Shown here: piece by piece, positions 28,937 to 50,164 of the stretch
Numbering within the stretch: position 1 is the first letter of the stretch
Layout: each line of letters opens with the position of its first letter
Source of the DNA: Flaccisagitta enflata
Taxonomy: Eukaryota; Chaetognatha; Sagittoidea; Aphragmophora
DNA: 64,000 nt
Direction of reading: 5' to 3'
NCBI GenBank assembly: GCA_965153355.1
Contig: OZ231128.1
Span: 14,880,001 to 14,944,000 of the forward strand
Notes under the pieces: model-generated
What the model was told of the DNA's origin: nothing
What the model saw: only the letters and a program-made list of their open reading frames with translations
The model's database searches: none
Translations under genes and position numbers: made by a program

Positions 28937-30254
28937 TAGCGAAATCCACAGAATCATAGAACCACTGAACCTGAAGCTAGCATGATGAAACGGTTTATCT
29001 TGATGCAAAATCTACGATGATGTGCGAATTTGCATGATGCTAATGGTTAACATTAGGGTAAATCTACGGTGATGTGCGGAATTGCGCAATGAAATGGTTT
29101 GTAAGATATTTTGAGTATACTTTTATTCAATGGTATAGGCCTGTCCACCTTTTTCTAATAAGGTATGAAGTCAAGCTGATGGTTTTGTCGGGTAAGTATT
29201 TTGTTTGTCATTAGTAAAGGATAGTTGTGAGCAATCCGGAGTAAACACCATTGAAATCTTACAAGGCTTTCATCCTTTGTATGTTGGAGAATTTGGGTGC
29301 TTCGCATAGCAAAAGTTGATTATTTTTTTTCGCCCTCTTTACCTAATGTAGAGTGACCAATTTTTAGACGCTTACCATTTTTGTTTTATGAAAAATTGTT
29401 CATCTTCCGTTTTTTAGAAAATTGCTTTTGAGGACCTAATTTGCATAATACAGTGGGATAAAATGATATGCTAACATTGTTTGAATCAGCTTTCATAATT
29501 TTCTACGCTTCATAGAATTGCAATTCTGCTTTTTCATTTGCTCTTTCATGACTTATGTTCTGATATTTTAGTTTATTTTTACATACATCATGATTTTTTA
29601 AAATAAATAATTGTCCTTTTTGTAACAAAACTACACAGGATTTTGCTGAATTCTGGGAAATCAGTGGAAACTTTAAGGCCAAAACAAAAACGGAAGATGA
29701 AGGAATTTTGAAAAAAGAAAAATGGTCATATTCATGATTTTTGCTCCTCCACATTACCTAAGTAGGGTGAAGGGAAACTCCCAACTTTTGCTATGTGAAG
29801 CACCCTATTGGAGAATACTGCCCTCCTTTTGTAAAGGCAATGTTGTTTCAACTTTCATAAAGCAGAATCTAAAATGACGTGAAAAGTTGCGTGATAAAAT
29901 TTTAAACTGAAAACGAATTTTGCTTCAGGTCTAGATCTAAGACGCGTGACGTTGCCCTTTCTTCTTCCCAATGAACTTAAAACCGCGGCTGGGAACAGAC
30001 ATGGTTTTAGCCACTTGAAGTCGAGAGTGGGTGGTGCACGTGCAGAGATATGAACTTACACAAAATTCAGAGTGGGATCTTAGCAGAATTGGTGTAGACG
30101 CCCAAACTCTTGCTGTTGACTGCTCAGTTGAGTACAGGTTAATCCCAATCTAGGGGAAAGGGGACTCGCGAGTGGCAAAATTCAACCTGAATCATGAATC
30201 ACAAATCAGATGTAAATATCGATCTTATCTTATTTTATTTTATTTAAGTTTCTT
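28937..30254. other. Intergenic DNA, nothing recognised
   Basis: AT-rich, unique sequence. No gene or repeat family recognised. Confidence 0.45.
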
Positions 30255-30257
30255 CCA

Positions 30258-30429
30258 TCATAATCTATTGAGCAAAACAATTAACTATGAAACAGAATAT
30301 AATGATGAGCTCCTTGGAAATCTGTTGGACAAACAGTCAACTGCAGATCTCAAGCTGAGACACTCAGATTTGCATGCACAAAACACAACCTGTGAAAATG
30401 GTCTGGTTGAAATTTGTAGGCTCTGCAAG
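30258..30429 (+). other. Possible exon, unassigned
   Basis: After an AG, an open frame encodes NYETEYNDELLGNLLDK and ends VEICRLCK at AAG|GTGATT, a reasonable donor. Amino acid use looks coding-like, but no neighbour exon or family was found. Confidence 0.25.
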
Positions 30430-30491
30430 GTGATTTCCTGAAGTGATAATCCCTACGTCTGTCTATTTGTTTTTCCAATTTCTTCTTTTCT

Positions 30492-30746
<255 letters not shown>

Positions 30747-30749
30747 GGG

Positions 30750-32144
30750 GAGGCAAATAAAGGCGAGCAGAGAAGGCAGCAACTCTCAGCATCAAAACCT
30801 CAGGAATGATTTGTTCTTTCCTGGGTGGAATTTTTCCTTTGCCAAGAAACGATTTCAGTCACGAGCCAACATACGAACAATAAACCTGATTAACACCCGA
30901 ACAACAAATGAACAGCGAACCAGATTAACACTCGAATTTTGTCTCAATTCACACTTGAACTTTCCTACATACAAGAGGCCTAAGAGACGAGAGAGAAAAT
31001 AAACAAGGGAAAGATGTTAATTACATACATGTACACTCGTACAGTCATCTAGATTTGGAAGTATTTTAAGACAAAAAACATGAAGAAATGATGTTTGAAA
31101 TAAAATATCAATATTTTCACAATTTTTTTGAAGAAATATTCTTTTCAAGTTTTTACATTCTAAATACCACTTCCTCAACTTTATTTATCTTTAATTGCAT
31201 GCACGGTGCTCAAGATTTTGCTATGTCCGTTGGTTTGTTGGTCGTTCCATCGGTCCCAAATATTTCTAGAAGTTGGATTTATTAGGGTAATTGAGGGTAC
31301 TTAAAGAGTACTTTGGAGTACTTTGGAGTACTTTAGGATATTTCAGAGTACTTTAGGATACTTCAGGGTATTTTAGGGTACTTAAAGATACTTAGGGTGC
31401 CTAAGGGTGCTTTAGGGTACTCTAGGCACTTAAGGGTACTTTTGGGTACTATAGGGAACTATAAGGTATTATAGGTTCTTTGAAGTACTTTAAGGTACTT
31501 TATTAGTCTAGGTCTTTCAAGGTCCATTTATACAACTTTCAAATTTTTTGAACATTTTGGAACATTGTGAAAAATAGTGGAACATTGTGAAACATTATAG
31601 AACATTGTAGAACATTGTGCGAATTTTGTTCTGGAATGGAAAAAAAAGAGAAAAGAAGAAAAGATAGAGGAAGCGGAAAAAAGAAGGTAGAAGGAATAAA
31701 AGAAGGAAAGTATGAAAGAAAGAAGAAAAAAAAACAAAAAAAGGAAGAAAAAAAAAGAGTGTAAGATAAAGCACGCGCTTGTTGGCTTGTTGAGTTTGTT
31801 TAATAATGCTTGCCCCCGTTATTTTAAGTCTAGACAAGATCCACTGTAATAGTCGAGGTGACAATCATGGTTGAGCGTTGAAAGTGAGAACAGTCCTTTA
31901 GGGTATCAAGTAATAATCAACTAGCCCAAAACTGGGCAGAAGTTACAGACAGTTGGGCAAGGGTAATACAACAGTATTGCCCACTTACCTTAACAAGAAC
32001 CTTTAAAACTATGAAAAGGATAAAAACATCAGTAATTCAAAAATGTTAATGGCGGTTGGATGGACCAAAAATCTGTATCCATTGTAGACAAATTTTTGTT
32101 TCTGCCAAAATGAGCAAAAAACAAGCCCATAACAAGACAATAGC
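30750..32144. other. Intergenic DNA with short phrase arrays
   Basis: An array of 'gtactttagggta' type fills 31285-31505, and 'ggaacattgtgaaa' recurs at 31555-31625. The last bases before the transposon are TAGC, its target duplication. No gene seen. Confidence 0.55.
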
Positions 32145-32846
32145 CACTAGGGCATCCAACAACCGCTTGCTTTAAACTAGGAGAACTTGAACTTTTATTG
32201 TGGTTTCTGGCGGTCAAGCCCATGTGGGATCCATGGCAATTGATTGCAAAATTTTTCCCAGACGAAATTTTTTTAAATTTCAATTTTTTTGTGGGTGGGT
32301 GGTACAGGCCATTTTCAGCCTTTACCATCAGAACAAGGTAACTTCTAAAGCATTTATCTCCTAAACGAATCAACGAATTAACCTCAACTTGGGCTCATTT
32401 TAAAGAGGAGACACAGCTCTTCAAAATGAGCCCAAATCGAGCTTAATTGCTCAATTCGTTTAGGAGCTAGAGTCCTCCAAAGTTGATGTTTTTTTTAGCC
32501 TTTACTTTCAGAACAAGGTAACTTCTAAAGCATGTATCTTCTAAATGAATTGACGAATTGACCTCAACTTGGGCTCATTTTAAAGAGGAGACACAGCTCT
32601 TTAAAATGAGCTCAAATTGAGCTTAATCGCTCAATTTGTTTAGGAGCTACAGTCCTCCAAAGTTGATGTTTTTTCAAGCCTTTACTTTCAGAACAAGGTA
32701 ACTTCTAAAGCATGTATCTTCTAAACGAATTGACAAATTGACCTCAACTTGGGCTCATTTTAAAGCGGAGACACAGATCTTTAAAATGAGCCCAAATTGA
32801 GCTTAATCGCTCGATTTATTTTGGGGCAAATGTCCTTCACAATTTA
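32145..32846 (+). repeat. Left TIR with three 180-bp units
   Basis: About 190 bp of unique terminal sequence, then tandem units at 180-bp spacing (acttctaaag at 32341, 32521, 32701). Each unit contains a palindrome from GGGCTCATTTTAAAG to CTTTAAAATGAGCCC. The inner edge is near CTTCACAATTTA. Confidence 0.9.
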
Positions 32847-33405
32847 GAAAAATGGCAAAGAAACCTTTATCTCGGCATCAAGCTTTTATTGCTATATCCA
32901 TCAAATCACAAGTTTTCCTAAGGATAATGCAGGATTTCAACGAGCGTTCAAAGTGCCCCAGTAAATTTCTGAGAATTGTCTTTGTTTAGCGACCTGAATG
33001 CGTTTTGAAAATGGAAGAATGAATGGACACACTGTTTCAGGCACGGACTAGCGACTCTGTATAAGGCTTGTCACTTGGTTCGTTGGTCCATCCGTTGCTC
33101 CGTGAGCACAAATCAAAAGATAGCAAAATTAGTGTTTTATATGTGTGTAAAGGGGGGGACAAGAGGGATGTGGGGTGTGGATGGGGGTTGGACACTCTTG
33201 CCCACCCATTCACAACAATATTGTAACCCCGTGTTACTTGTTCTAGAGGATGATGAATGATGAATAATGAATGATGAATGATGAAATGTGGATTAGAAAT
33301 GAGTAGTAGCATTGGCATCATCCTGTGTTCATGATTTGTGGAAACCATTTTGCCACTTTCATTTTTTTCTTCATTCTTTTTACCGTACGACACAATACTA
33401 ACCAA
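32847..33405. other. Transposon 5' flank of the gene
   Basis: Should contain the transposase promoter. It includes an R1-related reverse fragment (33045-33245: 'agcgactctgtataagg' to 'gtaaccccgtgttacttgtt'). No promoter motif is obvious. Confidence 0.5.
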
Positions 33406-43817
<10,412 letters not shown>

Positions 43818-44141
43818 AGATCGTCGGCCGTGGCTTAGAGCTTATAAATTAACACCGAGAAATCCTTTTGCCGTCACGGGTTGGTTTTATCTAATTGTAT
43901 TTGCATGAAGATCAATCACGTCACTCTTTATTCTGTTGCGTATTGACAATTTGAAAGATTGAAGTATTTATATTAGCATCAATTCCAAGATTTAAACTGC
44001 ATTTGCCATTCACGAATTCATGAAATTGTTAAAACATATGTCCTACTTTTTTTTTGTTGATGAAGTAAAACTTTTTTACAACGTTTGTAGTTCAGTTTGT
44101 CAATTTCTTTACCAGATATAAGGGAAAAGGCTGAAAATAGC

Positions 44142-44844
44142 ATCAACTGTGAAGGACTGTTGCCCCCAAGCGAATTGAGCAATTAAGCTCAATTTGGACT
44201 CATTTTAAAGAGCTGTGTCTGCTCTTCAAAATGAGCCCAAGTTGAGGTCAATTTGTCAATTTGTTCAGGATACATTTGCTTTATAACTTACCTTGTTCTG
44301 AAAGTAAAGGCTGGAAAAAATGTCAACTTTGGAGGACTGTAGCTCCTAAACTAAGTTAGCAATTACGCTCAATTTGGGCTCATTTTAAAGAGCTGTGTCT
44401 CCTCTTTAAAATGAGCCCAAGTTGAGGTCAATTCGTCAATTCATTTAGAAGATACATGCTTTAGAAGTTACCTTGTTCTGAAAGTAAAGGCTAAAAAAAA
44501 CATCAACTTTGGAGGACTGTAGCTCCTAAACAAATTGAGCAATTAAGCTCAATTTGGGCTCATTTTGAAGAGCTGTGTCTCCTCTTTAAAATGAGCCCAA
44601 GTTGAGGTCAATTCGTTGATTCGTTTAGGAGATAAATGCTTTAGAAGTTACCTTGTTCTGATGGTAAAGGCTGAAAATGGCCTGTACCACCCACCCACAA
44701 AAAAATTGAAATTTAAAAAAATTTCGTCTGGGAAAAATTTTTCAATCAATTGCCATGGATCCCACATGGGCTTGACCGCCAGAAACCACAATAAAAGTTC
44801 AAGTTCTCCTAGTTTAAAGCAAGCGGTTGTTGGATGCCCTAGTG
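44142..44844 (-). repeat. Right TIR with three 180-bp units
   Basis: Inverse of 32145-32846. Unit junctions recur at 44281, 44461 and 44641. The terminus reads GGATGCCCTAGTG then TAGC. Inner units are more diverged between the two TIRs than the outer 280 bp. Confidence 0.9.
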
Positions 44845-45148
44845 TAGCCAAAAGCGTACGGCTGGGCAGGGGCAGTACTACATCACTACAGAACTACAGC
44901 AGTATTTCTCACTTACATACTCGTAGGATTGCATGGTCAGCGGCATGGATGTAGGGGAGCTGAGAGATTTGCCACATCCACTTTCAGGACCGACCTATTT
45001 AAAAAGTGAAAACTGCAAAATACAACTTCCATACTAACTGTAAAAAAATATTATTTTCATCAATAGGCTTTTTTGTGATATTTCAAATAAACTTGGTTGA
45101 ATTTCTCTCTTTTTAGCTGAATTTCAAAAAATCTGATCAGTATCTGGG
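44845..45148. other. Flank between two elements
   Basis: Starts with the TAGC duplication. 'gcatggatgtaggggagct' and 'ttgccacatccac' near 44945-44980 recur inverted at 46830-46890, beyond the next element, so that element may have inserted in a longer inverted repeat. Confidence 0.5.
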
Positions 45149-46769
45149 TCCGCGACGGAAGGGGGTTATAGATCACCAATTCCATAAGATCGCTATGACC
45201 GAAAGATCGCTAACCCCGTAAGTTCGCTAAAACTATAATTCTTTACATTAAGAGCCTTTATACAAAGTTTCATGCAAATCCGGTGAAAAATGGCAAAGTT
45301 ATGCACATTTTTCACTTTTAGGCTAGTAGGGTGGTTGGGTGGTAAACTGGTTAGGATAAATAGTGTGCATATGTTGAGTTCTTTCATTTAGAGACTCCAT
45401 ACCAAGTTTCAACGAAATTGGTTGAAAAATGTCCAATTTATGCAAGTTTTTAACTTTTAGGCTGGTAAGCTGGTTGGGTGGTAGGTGGGTTTGGCTGGTT
45501 GGCATACTCAAACATAAATAAATCACATACATGTGCTGAGTCCTTCCATTTTGAGACTCCATACCAAATTTCAACCAAATTGGTTGAAAAACGCCAAAGA
45601 TATGCACATTTTTCATTTTTAGGCTGGTAGGCTGGTTGAGTGGTAGGCTGGTTTAACAGGATAAATAGTGTGCATATGTTGAGTTCTTCCATTAAGAGAC
45701 TCCATACCAAGTTTCAACCAAATTGGTTGAAAAATGACAAAGTTACGCAAGTTTTCACTTTTTGGTAGGTAGGCTGGTTGGGTGGTAGGCCGGTTTGGCC
45801 GGTTAGCATGCTCAAATGCATATAAATCACATACGTACGTTGAGTCCTTCCATTTAGAGACTCCACACCAAATTTCAACAAAATCAGTTGAAAAATGCCA
45901 AAGATATGCACATTTTTCATTTTTAGGCTGGTAGGCTGGTTGGGTGGTAGGCTGGTTTGACAGGATAAATAGTGTGCATATGTTGAGTTCTTCCATTTAG
46001 AGACTCCATACCAAGTTTCAACCAAATTGGTTGAAAAATGACAAAGTTACGCAAGTTTTCAATTTTTGGTCGGTAGGCTGGTTGGGTGGTAGGTCGGTTT
46101 GGCCGGTTAGCATGCTCAAATGCATATAAATCACACACGTATGTTGAGTCCTTCCATTTAGAGACTCCATACCAAATTTCAGCCAAATCGGTTGAAAAAT
46201 GCCAAAGTTATGCACGTTTTTCACTTTTAGGCCAGTAGGCTGGTTGGGTGGTAGGCTGGTTTAACAGGATAAATAGTTTGCATATGCTGAGTCCTTCCAT
46301 TTAGAGACTCCATACCAAGTTTCAACCAAATCGGTTGAAAAATGACAAAGTTACGCAAGTTTTTCACTTTTAGGCCGGTTGGCTGGTTGGGTGGTAGGTC
46401 GGTTTGGCCGGTTAGCATGCTCAAATGCATATAAATCATATACATATGTTGAGGCCTTCCATTTAGAGACTCCATACCAAATTTCAGCCAAATCGGTTGA
46501 AAAATGCCAAAGTTATGCACGTTTTTCACTTTTAGGCCGGTAGGCTGGTTGGGCCGGTTGGGTTGGTCGGATCACAAAAATCGGATAGGATGTAAAGCGC
46601 CTTACCCTAGCACAACTTCCCACCAAATATGAACCAAATCGGTCAAAGCATAAAAAAGTTATCCATTTTTTAAAATCCGTTACAACGACGACGACAACGA
46701 CGACGACGACGACGACACCCACCCGCCTTGAATTATAGTCCGCGTCGGAATGATATTCCGTCGCGGACA
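45149..46769 (+). repeat. Hairpin-ended element with alternating 161/144-bp monomers
   Basis: Begins GTCCGCGACGGAAGG and ends with the stem-loop GTCCGCGTCGGAAT..ATTCCGTCGCGGAC and an A run. Inside, 'agagactccataccaa' recurs at spacings of about 162, 144, 160, 144, 161, 144 and 162 bp, a higher-order unit of about 305 bp. An ACG array lies just before the stem. Confidence 0.85.
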
Positions 46770-47739
46770 AAAAAAATTTTAATTTTTCAACCTTGAATCA
46801 CTCTTGATTCAAGACCAACTTACATTTCAAGACCGACTTTTACCACATCCCTGACACGGTGGACGTAGCGTCCCCTACATCCATGGTACCCGATGACGTG
46901 CTTAGAGTAATCATCTAATGAGAGTTAGTTTAGGGCATCGGTCCAAGAAACTACAAAAACATGATATGTTTTGCTGTACAATCAAAATGGATAATGATTG
47001 GAGTCCCGTGAAGACGCAATGGGATGAAAACTTGTTTCAGGCGTGGCGTCGTTTGAAATATCGGATGTTGGCAAATACGTAATGGCACATTCTGTTTAGA
47101 GTTTAGCGCAAGTCCAAACCGAATATCAATCAATCAAAGATCAATGACACGAAAACAAGCATCCACGCTAGAGGTCTCGGTGCCATGCTGCTCCTATGTT
47201 TTCTTGAAAAGTCCTCGGTTTTCATTGGTCGACGAACTGCCAGTTCCATTCCTTATTGGTTGTTCTCATGTTTCTGAAGGAAGATTGTTTTTACTTCTCT
47301 GCCGCTTTGCAAGTCAGGGGAAAAAATCTGGGAGCGGACGTGACATGACCCCTGATGTGATGGTTACCCACCCCCGCCCCCACCCGCCTCCCCCCTCCCC
47401 TTGCTGTTTTTGGAAAACATTTTCGAGGCGACAGGTCAGAAGTCGGAGCAAGATTCGGTGTAATAGGAATATTGTGTGCTCTTTTGTTTTCCTACTTCTT
47501 CTGTAGCGATTTCTTTTCTGTTCTTGTCTCAGGTTAGTTAAGAAAGTAAGGCATAAATCCGCAAACATAAGAACACTTCATTCCATTTGGTTGGCGTCAT
47601 GATCTCCATGGTAACTGAATCATTCTTTCATAAAGCGCCTTTGAGAGTTGCTTACAGTGATACTCCAGTAGCTCTTTAGTTTTCGGAATAAAAGAAAAAT
47701 AATCAAAATAGAGCAAAAGCGATTCATCACGAAAGACGA
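46770..47739. other. Upstream region of CCDC103-like gene
   Basis: Presumed 5' flank and UTR of the plus-strand gene. A C-rich stretch lies at 47370-47400. No TATA box or other site could be assigned. Confidence 0.45.
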
Positions 47740-47873
47740 ATGGATAAACGAGCTAGAAACCAAATCAACATCTGCAAAGGAGATTCGATCGACTTGAATG
47801 TTTTGGATAAACAATTTCGCTGCGCAGAACAAACGGAAACAAAATATTGGCAACAGAATGACGCGAAATTCAG
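47740..47873 (+). CDS. CCDC103: CCDC103-like exon 1
   Basis: Starts at ATG in GACGAATGG and ends AAATTCAG|GTGAAT, phase 2. Translation MDKRARNQINICKGDSIDLN aligns in layout with the family's start. Too short to stand out as an open frame alone. Confidence 0.8.
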
Positions 47874-48273
47874 GTGAATTTTACTGTCAAATTATTCATA
47901 GATTGGGCAAGAATGATTTTCATCTTCTTCTATGGAAAGATCAATTTCAATAATTTACTGATGCTATTGTCCATAATTCTGTATGCTGTTAACATACAAT
48001 GATTGCTGATCGTGAAAATTGGTAAGATGTTACATCTTCGCTGATCTTCGATCCACATTCACTTGTTTCCATCATTCTTTGATGTCATCCTGTCTACTGG
48101 CACATTCATTCAAAATCTAGTTGTTTAGACTCGCAACTGTATGGAAGGCTATGTCCGTCTGTTGGACTGTCTGTTGGTCCGTGATGTTGCAGTTGTAAAA
48201 TAGTATGTCTGTGTGTGTCAGTGTGTGTGTGTGTGTGTGTGTGTGTCAGTGTTAGTGTGTGTGTGTGTCAATG

Positions 48274-48365
<92 letters not shown>

Positions 48366-49058
48366 AGTCTGTGTGCGTTGGTGAGAGAAGGAAGGGTGTT
48401 GGGTGAGGCTTTGGATTAGATGCCCCTGCCCACCCGTCCGCAACGACATTGTGACTCCCGCGTCACTTGTTTTCCTTACGCAGAGCTTTGGCCCAGAAAG
48501 TGCCGACTTACGAGGACTTCAAAGAGATCGTGGCCGCCTCTCACTTGCGCCCTCTCGACCCCAAAGAAAGAATCGATTTTCTGTCCCAAGAACAACGACA
48601 ACAACAACAAAATCCGTTGGACAAAAGACCATCGGTGCCGTGGAATCAAATATCAGACGGAAATCGAGGAGGAAACGCGCAAGATGAAGAATGGTAAGGA
48701 AATGTTGAGCTCATATAGATGATAAGTGTGGAGGGTGCTCATCAGTTAGCTGAGATACTAATCTCTCTCGTCAGTTAGCTGAGATACTTATCTCTCTTCG
48801 TGTCTTATGTCGCCTGTTTCTGTTTTTTAGTCGTGGACACGCGACTCTACACCCTGCTGTGTCGGTCGGTATGTCGGTCCGTGACATTTTTGAATTCCGA
48901 GCGGTTTTTGCATTACTGCTCCTGCCCAACCGTCCGCGAGTTGATTTCCGTGTTTCCGGCCTTGTTTTATGCTTGTTTGCCCATCAGTCTCTCTCTGTCT
49001 CTGCCTCTCTCTCTGTTTCTCTCTGTGCGCTCTCGCTCTCGCTCTTTCGCTCTCGCTC

Positions 49059-49093
<35 letters not shown>

Positions 49094-49112
49094 TTCTGTC
49101 TGTCTGTCTGTC

Positions 49113-49204
<92 letters not shown>

Positions 49205-49874
49205 TCTCTCTCTCTCTCGCCATTAATTTTATCAAATAATTCTAAATTTTAATTCTTTCATCAACAGTAGAGTGGTCTCTACTTCACCTAATTTTCTCGC
49301 TTTTCACGGCATCAAAAGGGGACTTCTATCACGTCTACTGAGCATAAGTCTCAAAGCTTTTTGCTCTAAAAGACACTGAAAACTGTCCGGAAAAAATCTT
49401 GAGATGAAGGAAATGGTTGAAAATGAAAACATTTTCTTGAAAGTCAGAATGGGAATTGCTTCAGTATTTCTCTTGCACATTACTGCTTAACGAAACGAAA
49501 ACATCAAGAATAGCGTCATAACTAATCAAAAGTTCCACACATGTGTGCCAGTGGGCAGGGGCAGTCAGGGAGAAGATGATGAAGGCAATTGGGCAGGAGC
49601 TGCTAGAAAAAAAGAATCTCAGAGATTAATAAGGAACACGCACACAGCCAAGCTTATGGACGTACCTACAAAACCTATAGAATTTTGAGCATATTACTGA
49701 ATATAGCTGTTAGACAATGTGCGAGGCCAAGGCTTTTGACGTAAAAGAAAAGTGGTTCCACTGTTTTGAAAATTCATCTTTTTTTTCTGGTTTGTCCGCT
49801 GAATCGTTGAGTAGAACAAATACAAACTATCCAAGCATTGAAAATAAAATGATTTTTTTACACTTGATAATACG

Positions 49875-49944
<70 letters not shown>

Positions 49945-50109
49945 ATTGTTGTTGTTGTTGTCAGTTATTAGCATATATAGCAGATATAGCAGATATTCTT
50001 TTTAACCGATCGCTTCATTATTGTTGTTGTTTTTGTTGTTGTTGTTAATGTCAGTTATTAGCATATATAGCAGATATAGCATATATTCTTTTTTTACCAA
50101 TTGCTCCGA

Positions 50110-50164
<55 letters not shown>

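Noticed and set aside
32029-32373. ORF repeated almost identically at 44616-44954, looking like a small gene pair
   Set aside because: Both lie in the two TIRs of the transposon, in opposite orientation, and are open by chance. The shared sequence is explained by the inverted repeat.
45193-46529. Series of similar minus-strand ORFs with NGRTQHM..NQPT repeats
   Set aside because: They follow the 161/144-bp tandem monomers. Each is a short chance frame, with no start context or splice structure.
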